From positions 1 to 7,813 of the forward strand of contig JAUWPK010000167.1 of assembly GCA_030611625.1 (NCBI GenBank): a DNA stretch of 7,813 nucleotides, given 5' to 3'. Made by a program: the position numbers and the translations under genes. Of this stretch, positions 1 to 6,020 are shown in pieces (the stretch's first letter is position 1; each line of letters opens with the position of its first letter). The notes under the pieces are model-generated. The model was not told the DNA's origin. It saw nothing but the letters and a program-made list of their open reading frames with translations, and searched no databases. The stretch comes from Promethearchaeum sp. Its GTDB lineage: Archaea; Asgardarchaeota; Lokiarchaeia; Sigyniarchaeales; Promethearchaeaceae.

Positions 1-568
1 ATAAAGCAAGATCAGATTGTGCACATTGAACATCCATGGGTAAATCAATGTGAACGGGACCTTTTCTACCTGTTAGCATTATATTAAACGCTCTTTGCAT
101 GATTTTGGGTAATTGATTTACGTGTGCAACTTCAAATTGTCTTTTTACAATCGGTTTAAGAATATCTGGTAAATTGCTGTCCTTTTTTCTTTCTATCTCT
201 TGTAAAACGCCGACTCCGCGCATATGAACATGGGTATCTCCAGTGATTACTAACACTGGCATAGAGTCAACATAAGCATCTGCTAATCCGATTGCAGTAT
301 TTATTGCACCTGGACCAATGCTTGTGAAAACAGCTAACGGTTTTCCCGTAACTCTATAATACCCGACTGCCATGTGGACTCCGGCCATCTCTTGTTTGGG
401 TTGAATTACTTTAATTTTATCTCTTCGCGTGTAAAATGCATCGGTTAACCCTAAACAACCGTGTCCAGGAATTCCAAAAACGAATGGCACTTTTTCAGCA
501 ATTAAATAATCTACAATTAGTTGTCCTCCCGTTCTGAGAGTATTTGAATGGATGGTCATCTTATTCAT
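1..568 (-). CDS. ThDP-dependent enzyme, ALS/IolD-like, N-terminal part (3' end outside window)
   Basis: I translated this from the minus strand: about 189 residues without a stop, open at the window edge. It is the N-terminal (PYR) domain of the acetolactate synthase/IolD group of thiamine-diphosphate enzymes, which make or break C-C bonds next to a carbonyl. Visible marks are FGIPGHG (residues 31-37), the probable ThDP-activating glutamate E60 in KQEMAGVHMA, TSIGPGAINT, and GPVHIDLPMDVQ near the visible end. Canonical acetolactate synthases have GxPGG and RHE at the first two sites; here they are GHG and KQE. A segment reading VLQEIE, then DILKP, recalls IolD and uncharacterised ALS-like proteins more than true IlvB. 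The first ATG (568) was chosen; a second ATG at 559 is equally possible and neither has a clear Shine-Dalgarno. The family is certain, the substrate is not. It is divergent from the YhhN gene. Confidence 0.85.
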   Translation of the reverse strand, partial: MNKMTIHSNTLRTGGQLIVDYLIAEKVPFVFGIPGHGCLGLTDAFYTRRDKIKVIQPKQEMAGVHMAVGYYRVTGKPLAVFTSIGPGAINTAIGLADAYVDSMPVLVITGDTHVHMRGVGVLQEIERKKDSNLPDILKPIVKRQFEVAHVNQLPKIMQRAFNIMLTGRKGPVHIDLPMDVQCAQSDLAL

Positions 569-662
569 TTGAAATTTGTTATGAAAATTTTTAATTCTTT
601 TGTTTCAAATTGAATAATATTAGATATTAGATATTTAGATATTTAGGGGTAAAATAAAAGAA
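569..662. promoter_or_regulatory. Divergent intergenic region between ThDP enzyme and YhhN gene
   Basis: This 94-nt A/T-rich spacer must hold promoters for both flanking genes. It contains the tandem repeat at 621-646. An 8-bp inverted pair, ATTTGAAA at 567-574 and TTTCAAAT at 603-610, spans its left half. Several A/T-rich stretches could be TATA boxes (583-594, 606-619), but none stands out. An AGGGG at 645-649 lies 13 nt before the YhhN ATG, a weak and rather distant ribosome-binding candidate. No transcription start can be fixed from sequence alone. Confidence 0.4.
621..646. repeat. Short tandem repeat, unit TAGATAT(T)
   Basis: Three head-to-tail copies of a 7-8 base unit are seen: TAGATAT (621-627), TAGATATT (628-635) and TAGATATT (636-643), then a partial TAG (644-646). 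It sits between the divergent ThDP-enzyme and YhhN starts. It could be simple slippage sequence or part of a promoter/operator. The sequence does not decide between them. Confidence 0.7.
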
Positions 663-1298
663 ATGGAAATTCTAATTTGTATAATTGCAATTGCCTTTAT
701 TACTCATCTTATGAATTTACGTTATCAATTTATAAAAGTGGTCATTACAAAAAGTCTTATAATGATTTTTATCATTGCATTATCTGTATGGGCAAATATA
801 GACAAAATGTTTCCATTATATGGCATTTTTATTAGTGTTGCGCTTATCACTAGTTTAGTGGGAGATATTTTTTTAGTTCTTGATGGAACCAAATTTTTCC
901 TTCATGGGCTACTCTCGTTTTTATTTACACATTTATTTTATATAATAGCTTTTTTGTTTTTTAGTTCATCAATTGGAATTATTTCAGTTCAAACTATTGT
1001 TGCTTTAATAGTGTTCTGCATGTTAGCAGTTATTTTCTATTTGGTTTTTTACAAAAAACTTGGAAAAATGAAAATACCTGTTCTAATTTATATTAGCATA
1101 ATGGCAATAATGGCTTCTTTGTCAATTCGAGTATCATGGTTGGCTTTTGCTGGGGCCATTTCTTTTCTTGTATCGGATATGGAACTAGCACTAAATAAAT
1201 TTTATAAACCAATTCCGCACAAATCAATTATTAATAGTATATTTTATTTTCCTGCGCAGTTTATCTTTGCTTTAAGTATTTTCCTTCTTGTAAATTAG
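663..1298 (+). CDS. YhhN/TMEM86 family membrane protein (lysoplasmalogenase-like)
   Basis: This is a 211-residue, almost wholly hydrophobic protein with about eight predicted membrane helices, the usual size for YhhN/TMEM86. Family landmarks are TKS(L) at residues 29-32 (usually TKPL), VGDIFLVL with D68, the SFLFTHLFYIIAF segment with H90, FLVSDMELAL with D172, and YFPAQ near the end. Characterised members (animal TMEM86B, Legionella YhhN) cleave the vinyl-ether bond of lysoplasmalogens. D68 and D172 are the polar in-membrane residues I would expect to matter. Whether this protein has that activity is not shown. It starts the plus-strand pair, and its stop overlaps the Shine-Dalgarno of the dehydratase gene 13 nt downstream, so the two are probably co-transcribed. 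Its link to sugar metabolism is unclear. Confidence 0.85.
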   Translation: MEILICIIAIAFITHLMNLRYQFIKVVITKSLIMIFIIALSVWANIDKMFPLYGIFISVALITSLVGDIFLVLDGTKFFLHGLLSFLFTHLFYIIAFLFFSSSIGIISVQTIVALIVFCMLAVIFYLVFYKKLGKMKIPVLIYISIMAIMASLSIRVSWLAFAGAISFLVSDMELALNKFYKPIPHKSIINSIFYFPAQFIFALSIFLLVN

Positions 1299-1302
1299 GA
1301 GA
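1297..1302 (+). promoter_or_regulatory. Shine-Dalgarno AGGAGA for the IlvD/Edd gene
   Basis: AGGAGA lies 9 nt before the ATG at 1312 and overlaps the last two bases of the YhhN stop codon. It supports the chosen start and suggests translational coupling of the two genes. Confidence 0.75.
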
Positions 1303-1311
1303 CAAATCGAA

Positions 1312-2970
1312 ATGTCAAAAAATGACCCACTTATGACCTATAAAAGGGCTTTGTATCATGGATGTGGATTTTCAAATGAAGATTTAAAGCGCCCAAATAT
1401 TGCTATAGCAAATTCTTTTAATGATATTAATCCCGGTCATATTCATCTTCATGAATTAGCTAAAGAGGTAAAATCTGGAATTTTAGAAGCCGGGGGTTTA
1501 CCGATGGAATTTAATACAATTGCCATCTGTGACGGTATAGCAAACAGTGGTAACAATAGTAAATATGTTCTTCCATCAAGAGACATTATTGCAATGAGTT
1601 TAGAAGCCACGGTACAATCGCATGGATTTGATGGATTAGTGTGCATCTGTTCTTGTGATAAAATTATCCCTGGAATGATTATGGGCGCCATTAGATGTAA
1701 TTTACCTACAATTTTTCTAACAGGAGGTGTCATGGATCCAGCCGAGATTCCAGGAATCGGAACCAAAGTTACTTCGGATATAAAAGAAGCTATTGGTGAG
1801 TGGAAAGCGGGAAAAATTGATGATTTGACATTAGAAAGGATTGAAAATGAAACTTGCTGTACTCCTGGAGCATGTAACATGATGGGAACTGCATGTACAA
1901 TGGCAAGTATAGTAGAAGCTATGGGACTTTCACTTCCAAATTGTGCCATGACTCCTGCTATATCAGATGATCGAAAAGAAATTGCTAAGCAAACTGGTTC
2001 GCGCATATTAGAATTAGTTAGGGAAAAAATTACAATTAAACAGATATTAAACGAAAAAGCATTGGAAAATGGAGTCAGATTGGGTTTGGCGGTAGGTGGT
2101 TCAAGTAATATGGTACTTCATATGGTAGCTATTGCTTATGAATTAGAAATCCCTTTTTCTCATGATAATTTTGATCCCCTTTCAAGATCTACTCCTTTAA
2201 TAGCAAAATTCAAACCAGCTTCAAATCTAAATTTGAAAGATTATTACCTTGCAGGAGGTATTCCGGCCACCTTGAAAGAATTACTTCCGTTATTACACAA
2301 GAATGTTATAACAGCTTCCGGTAAATCTATTGAACAGATTGCAGAAAGTGCGCGAAATAAAAATTCAGATGTAATACATACCCTATCTAATCCGATCAGC
2401 ACTCATGGCGGTTTAGCTGTTTTAAAAGGAACACTCGCTCCTGAAGGATCCATAGTTAAAGAATCTGCAGTTAATCCTAAAATGTTAAAACATTCAGGAC
2501 CAGCAAAAGTATTTGAGAGTGAAGAAGCAGTTAAGGATGCTTTAATGAATGATAAAGTGAAACCGGGTGATGTTTTAGTGATCCGTTATGAAGGTCCCAA
2601 AGGATCTCCGGGAATGCGCGAAATGTCAATCCCTGCCGCAATTCTTGTTGGAATGGGATTAGGGGATTCTGTAGCAATGATTACTGACGGAAGATATAGT
2701 GGGGCTAGTAGGGGGCCTTGTATTGGACATGTATGTCCTGAAGCATATGATTGTGGGCCAATTGCACTTGTAGAAAATGGTGATATTATTGAAATTAACA
2801 TTCCAAATAGAATATTAAATTTAGTAGTTGATGAAAAAATTCTTGACGAAAGAAAACTAAAGTGGAAACGCCCAAACTTAAAATATAACCGTGGGATTTT
2901 GAGTCTGTATCCAAAATTAGTTTCAAGTGCTAAATATGGTGCAGTTTTAAAATTAAAAAATGAAGAATAG
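1312..2970 (+). CDS. IlvD/Edd family dehydratase (dihydroxy-acid or sugar-acid dehydratase)
   Basis: This is a complete 552-residue protein, the normal length for dihydroxy-acid dehydratases, which remove water from 2,3-dihydroxy acids using an Fe-S cluster and Mg2+. Seen: NSFNDINPGHIHL (34-46), CDGIA (73-77), CDKIIPGM (115-122) with the cluster Cys C115 and the metal-site D116/K117, PGACNMMGTA (185-194) with C188, GGSSN (262-266), RYEGPKGSPGMREM (425-438) and TDGRYSG (458-464) with the expected catalytic S463. Position 42 is Gly, as in E. coli IlvD, rather than the Cys of [2Fe-2S] members, so an oxygen-sensitive [4Fe-4S] cluster is likely. Unusually, the MGHxGM stretch that normally follows DGIA is replaced by NSGNNS (78-83), and GGSTN is GGSSN. 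IAMS (93-96) is reminiscent of phosphogluconate dehydratase. The family is certain. The substrate may be an aldonate rather than the valine/isoleucine intermediate. Confidence 0.9.
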   Translation: MSKNDPLMTYKRALYHGCGFSNEDLKRPNIAIANSFNDINPGHIHLHELAKEVKSGILEAGGLPMEFNTIAICDGIANSGNNSKYVLPSRDIIAMSLEATVQSHGFDGLVCICSCDKIIPGMIMGAIRCNLPTIFLTGGVMDPAEIPGIGTKVTSDIKEAIGEWKAGKIDDLTLERIENETCCTPGACNMMGTACTMASIVEAMGLSLPNCAMTPAISDDRKEIAKQTGSRILELVREKITIKQILNEKALENGVRLGLAVGGSSNMVLHMVAIAYELEIPFSHDNFDPLSRSTPLIAKFKPASNLNLKDYYLAGGIPATLKELLPLLHKNVITASGKSIEQIAESARNKNSDVIHTLSNPISTHGGLAVLKGTLAPEGSIVKESAVNPKMLKHSGPAKVFESEEAVKDALMNDKVKPGDVLVIRYEGPKGSPGMREMSIPAAILVGMGLGDSVAMITDGRYSGASRGPCIGHVCPEAYDCGPIALVENGDIIEINIPNRILNLVVDEKILDERKLKWKRPNLKYNRGILSLYPKLVSSAKYGAVLKLKNEE

Positions 2971-2977
2971 TTGTTAA

Positions 2978-4102
2978 TTAAGGTTTATCTTTAATATCCT
3001 TCACTTGGATTTCTCTAAAATCATTTCTTAAAGATCGAATAATTGCCAGAGAAATTTGCAATATATAGCGCGCTTCTATCGGGTTTACTTCTGGCTGTCT
3101 ATCTTCTCGAATGGCTTCAATAAATTCTCGAGAACAATTTACAAATGAATTTGCCCAATCTGTATTAACATTTAAATCTGAATGCCATTTTCCCTCTTTA
3201 TCAATCCAATGAATTCCGGCTTTTCCTGGAGCAGAATTATCACAAGTTTCATATAAACTTCCAGTACACCCTGGCATATATATCGCGCCATAATCCCCAA
3301 ATATTGTTAGATATTCATCACAACTATAATATTTAGAATTCAATGGAAAGAATTTATGCATACTTAAACTCCAAGTGGCAAAACGGGATCTATCTTTAAA
3401 TGTATAAATTATATTAGCAGGTAGATCCCAGTCAAGGACTTTCATGACCTTTGTTTTACCTTGCCAAGCAATGACAGATTTTACAGGTTCATCAAAAAAA
3501 TGTGCTATGATGCTATGTTTGTGGTATCCATCATCAAAAATTGTAGGTAGTTTATAGTTTTCCTTTTCTGTAATTCTCCATTGCCATGTTTTTAAAGAAA
3601 CTGGCCACGATGAGAGAGATTTTTCGGCACTGAGCATTTGGTAATCTATTTTTACTGGTTTTCCAATTATATTTTGTTCAATCAGTTCTTTTGCTTTCAT
3701 GTAGGGTTCATAAAATCGGAAATTTTCAAAAATTCGAAATTTTAACCCTGTTTCCTTTGCAGTTTTTATCATTTTATCCATATCTGAAAGTGTTAAAGCA
3801 GGTATTTTCTGAAGTGAAACATGTTTTCCAGCCTTCAATGCTTTAATTGTGTGTTCAGTGTGCAAATGATGGGGTGTTAAGATCTCAACAGCATCAATTT
3901 TACTATTATTTAAGAATTCATCTATGTTCGTGTATGTATTTTCAACAATATATTCATCTGCGACTTCTTTGAGTCTCTTTTTATTTTTATCACAAATTGC
4001 TACGATTTCAGCGTTTAGTTTATTCTCGGGCTTGTAAGCTTGTAAATGTAATGTGCTTATTCTGCCTAAACCTAAGATTCCAACTCGAATTTTATCTGCC
4101 AT
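2978..4102 (-). CDS. Gfo/Idh/MocA family NAD(P)-dependent oxidoreductase
   Basis: This is a 374-residue protein of the usual family size. Members oxidise or reduce sugars, inositols and related compounds. The N-terminal Rossmann fold shows GILGLGRIS (8-16), and D38 ends the second strand, which favours NAD(H) over NADP(H). The ILTPHHLH stretch (74-81) is the typical T-P-x-x-x-H motif. The catalytic lysine is kept as K99, but the classical EKP reads QKI followed by P. In the C-terminal domain, FDDGYHKHS (189-197) gives the D-x-G-x-H motif with D190 and H194. It lies downstream of the MBL hydrolase with a 41-nt gap on the same strand, so probably in one operon. It converges on the dehydratase gene with only 7 nt between stops. 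The start ATG has no clear Shine-Dalgarno. The exact substrate cannot be told; sugar, inositol and aminosugar substrates are all known in the family. Confidence 0.9.
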   Translation of the reverse strand: MADKIRVGILGLGRISTLHLQAYKPENKLNAEIVAICDKNKKRLKEVADEYIVENTYTNIDEFLNNSKIDAVEILTPHHLHTEHTIKALKAGKHVSLQKIPALTLSDMDKMIKTAKETGLKFRIFENFRFYEPYMKAKELIEQNIIGKPVKIDYQMLSAEKSLSSWPVSLKTWQWRITEKENYKLPTIFDDGYHKHSIIAHFFDEPVKSVIAWQGKTKVMKVLDWDLPANIIYTFKDRSRFATWSLSMHKFFPLNSKYYSCDEYLTIFGDYGAIYMPGCTGSLYETCDNSAPGKAGIHWIDKEGKWHSDLNVNTDWANSFVNCSREFIEAIREDRQPEVNPIEARYILQISLAIIRSLRNDFREIQVKDIKDKP

Positions 4103-4143
4103 ATTAATCTACTATTTGAAAATTGAAAATTGATTTGAAAAAA
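4103..4143 (-). promoter_or_regulatory. Short spacer between MBL hydrolase and oxidoreductase genes
   Basis: This is a 41-nt A/T-rich gap with two exact copies of ATTTGAAA (plus strand 4114-4121 and 4133-4140), 19 nt apart, and a related TTGAAAA run between them. No ribosome-binding site is evident before the oxidoreductase ATG. The gap is short enough for read-through from the hydrolase gene, but an internal promoter cannot be excluded. Confidence 0.3.
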
Positions 4144-5052
4144 TTATTCCATCTTGCACGAAATTTTGTATCCGGTGATTAAAAATTCCACGAAGGTCCG
4201 AAGTAAATATTTATTTACCTGATTTCTAAAAAAAGCTAGTCCGACGTTGATAATTCTCTTATTGGACTTAAGATATGGAGGGGAAAACATTTTTCTCTCC
4301 AAAATGAGATTTGTGAGTTTTTTCGGGTTGTCGAGCAAAATTTCATTTTCTTTAAACAACTTCCAATAATCTAGATAAACCTGAACCGAATCATCAAGTA
4401 TCTTTTTTGCTTGTTCTCCCGAAATACTCCCGTAATGTGCCAATGAAATTGAAGTATAATCAATATTTTTATACATATTTATTGTGTCATAGTATTTCTT
4501 TTCATTCCAGAAGGGAGGCATGAATGGCGGAAAAGATGCGTTTTCCCCAATTTTGATACCGATCGAATCGCCTACAAATAAATTTCGGTTTTTTTGATCA
4601 AAAATCGCGATATGATCATCGTGATGACCAGGGGCGTCATAAATTTCCAGCTTGATAGTACCCAAATCAATAATGTCTCCATGTTTCAAGCCGATAACTC
4701 CATCAATATTTTCCTGGTCCACGTTTTTAAATACTGAATTGTATGATTGATCCTTTAGATATGGTAAAGCCTTATTTGATGCATAAACTTCGATCTTTTT
4801 ATTCTGTTTTTTCATCCAATTTCTTATGACGGGAACACCTTGAGAGTGGTCCCAATGTGAATGGGTAAGAATTATCATATCTGGGACGAGATTATTTTGT
4901 TCAAACCATTTTATTAAATTTTTCCCCCCATCTTTGGAACCCGAATCAATCAGGCAATTTCTTTCGTCGGTTATTAGATAAATCGACTCCAATCCACCAA
5001 TATCATGGAAATACACATCTATTAAATATGTGTTATCATTTATTTTTTTCAA
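4144..5052 (-). CDS. MBL-fold metallo-hydrolase with TTG start
   Basis: This is a 302-residue metallo-beta-lactamase-fold hydrolase with a complete two-metal site: THSHWDH (63-69; H64, H66, D68, H69), PGHHDDH (141-147; H143, with H147 after it), GDS with bridging D162, and AHYG with H206. The core ends near residue 210. The rest is a helical tail of about 90 residues. The segment between D162 and H206 (FPPFMPPFWNEKKYY) resembles glyoxalase-II-like archaeal and bacterial proteins of unknown substrate. The start is TTG: no ATG lies early enough to include the first strands, and GGTGG sits 6 nt upstream. It is followed by the oxidoreductase gene and divergent from the sugar transporter. Thioester or lactone hydrolysis are the leading options. 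Next to a sugar dehydrogenase and a dehydratase, a lactonase role is an attractive inference but unproven. Confidence 0.87.
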   Translation of the reverse strand: MKKINDNTYLIDVYFHDIGGLESIYLITDERNCLIDSGSKDGGKNLIKWFEQNNLVPDMIILTHSHWDHSQGVPVIRNWMKKQNKKIEVYASNKALPYLKDQSYNSVFKNVDQENIDGVIGLKHGDIIDLGTIKLEIYDAPGHHDDHIAIFDQKNRNLFVGDSIGIKIGENASFPPFMPPFWNEKKYYDTINMYKNIDYTSISLAHYGSISGEQAKKILDDSVQVYLDYWKLFKENEILLDNPKKLTNLILERKMFSPPYLKSNKRIINVGLAFFRNQVNKYLLRTFVEFLITGYKISCKME

Positions 5053-5063
5053 CTTAAACCACC
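5050..5063 (-). promoter_or_regulatory. Ribosome-binding site GGTGG and TTG start codon of the MBL gene
   Basis: On the minus strand GGTGG (5063-5059) is followed after 6 nt by TTG (5052-5050). The good spacing decides for the rare TTG start, since the next in-frame ATG (residue 59) would remove the first conserved part of the fold. Confidence 0.7.
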
Positions 5064-5165
5064 AACAATTTTTTAATTATTATAGAATTTTAATTGATTT
5101 CAACAATCTAATTCTTGAATTTTTCTGAATATAAATTTTAATATAACTTAAGATCAGTAAACATT
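5064..5165. promoter_or_regulatory. Divergent promoter region, MBL hydrolase / sugar transporter
   Basis: This A/T-rich spacer lies between two oppositely directed starts. On the plus strand, AATATAAATTTT (5128-5139) is a reasonable archaeal TATA box. Transcription about 25 nt downstream would begin a few bases before the transporter ATG at 5166, giving a nearly leaderless mRNA, which fits the absence of a Shine-Dalgarno there. On the minus strand, A/T-rich candidates lie at 5075-5097 but are less distinct. The palindrome CTTAAG at 5147-5152 is short and may be chance. Confidence 0.45.
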
Positions 5166-6020
5166 ATGGAAAATCAAACTGAAAAAAAATTAAAACGCGA
5201 AGTTCCCCTTAAAACTTCCTTAGGGTTTGCCGTTGGTGAAATATCTGATATGATTGCTTATCAAGGATTTAGTTTTTTGATATTTACGTTCTATTTCTCG
5301 CTTGTAAAATTGCCAACCGAGACTATATCATTGGTATTTATTCTTTGGTCAATTTTTAATGCTTTCAACGATCCAATACTGGGCGCTTTTTCCGATCGAA
5401 CGAAGACTAAAAAATTTGGAGGAGGACGCAGAAGACCATGGATAATTGCAATGTTGATTCCGCTCCCTGCAGTTATGTTCTTTTTGTTTACACCTCCGCT
5501 CGAAAATTCTACTTCAAGTGCAATCTACTTTTTCATTACTATCTGTCTTTTTGATACATTTTACACTGCGTATTCACTTAACCACACAAGTTTATATCCA
5601 GAAATGTTTGTAACAGACAAAGCACGTGAGGAAGTCGGGGCTGCCCGAAGAATTTTAATGGTTATAGGGCTCATTATTGCCTTCGTTCTACCTGGTTTTA
5701 TAATTAGTGATTTGACATTTAAACACGAAGATCCCATAACTTTCACTCAATATAAAATAACTGGAATAGTATTCGGTGTTTTGATATTGATTACTATGTT
5801 AATTCATCTTAAATACGGAATTAAAGAACCAAGTTTTGACGAACTTAAAAAAAAAGAAACTCTAAGTTTTTGGGATTCAATAAAACTAACCCTAAAAAAT
5901 AAGAAATTTATTGTTGTTATTCTTGCTTCCACTATGAATTGGTATGTTTTTGGACTATTACCAATGATTATTCCATTATACGCTACTTACGTACTCAATA
6001 TGACCAAGATTCGATTTTGA
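5166..6020 (+). CDS. GPH-family sugar:cation symporter (MFS), N-terminal part before frameshift
   Basis: This encodes the first seven membrane helices of a glycoside-pentoside-hexuronide:cation symporter (MelB-like, COG2211 type), which brings sugars across the cell membrane with Na+ or H+. Family marks are FNDPILGAFSDRTKTKKFGGGRRRPW (67-92, split here for reading: NDP at 68-70, SDRT at 76-79, RRRPW at 88-92) and LYPEMFVTDKAREE (143-156) after helix 4. Compared from memory with MelB, the cation-site D59 seems kept as D69, while the D55 position is Asn (N65). The frame is lost near 6006: sense continues from T280-K281 in another frame at GAT 6008, and only IRF and a TGA follow in this frame. 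Restoring one base gives about 471 residues and 12 helices, the usual size. It is divergent from the MBL hydrolase gene, supporting a shared sugar-related role. The transported sugar is unknown. Confidence 0.85.
   Translation: MENQTEKKLKREVPLKTSLGFAVGEISDMIAYQGFSFLIFTFYFSLVKLPTETISLVFILWSIFNAFNDPILGAFSDRTKTKKFGGGRRRPWIIAMLIPLPAVMFFLFTPPLENSTSSAIYFFITICLFDTFYTAYSLNHTSLYPEMFVTDKAREEVGAARRILMVIGLIIAFVLPGFIISDLTFKHEDPITFTQYKITGIVFGVLILITMLIHLKYGIKEPSFDELKKKETLSFWDSIKLTLKNKKFIVVILASTMNWYVFGLLPMIIPLYATYVLNMTKIRF

Noticed and set aside
617..646. CRISPR-like array
   Set aside because: The repeat unit is only 7-8 bases and has no spacers.
1449..2006. Open frame of 185 codons on the minus strand
   Set aside because: It lies wholly inside the dehydratase gene, whose motifs are unmistakable. 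The antisense product shows no recognisable domain.
2586..2801. Open frame of 71 codons on the minus strand
   Set aside because: It is antisense to the most conserved part of the dehydratase and has no ribosome-binding site or recognisable content.
1..2970. Branched-chain amino acid (ilv) operon
   Set aside because: This is not ruled out but not adopted. The two ilv-like genes are on opposite strands, separated by a membrane protein gene, with no ilvC or ilvN in view, and both have non-canonical motifs.
567..4140. ATTTGAAA/TTTCAAAT octamers before the ThDP enzyme and oxidoreductase as a shared operator
   Set aside because: The same octamer also occurs inside coding sequence (1370-1377, 7061-7068). 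In DNA this A/T-rich, chance occurrence is likely.
5561..5746. Open frame of 61 codons on the minus strand
   Set aside because: It is a shadow of the transporter gene.
6000..6020. Programmed -1 frameshifting in the transporter
   Set aside because: The only nearby run is TTTT at 6015-6018 and the heptamer does not fit the X-XXY-YYZ pattern. Slipping there would also keep I-R-F in place of D-S-I, whereas one missing A at 6006-6007 explains the family-like sequence on both sides better.
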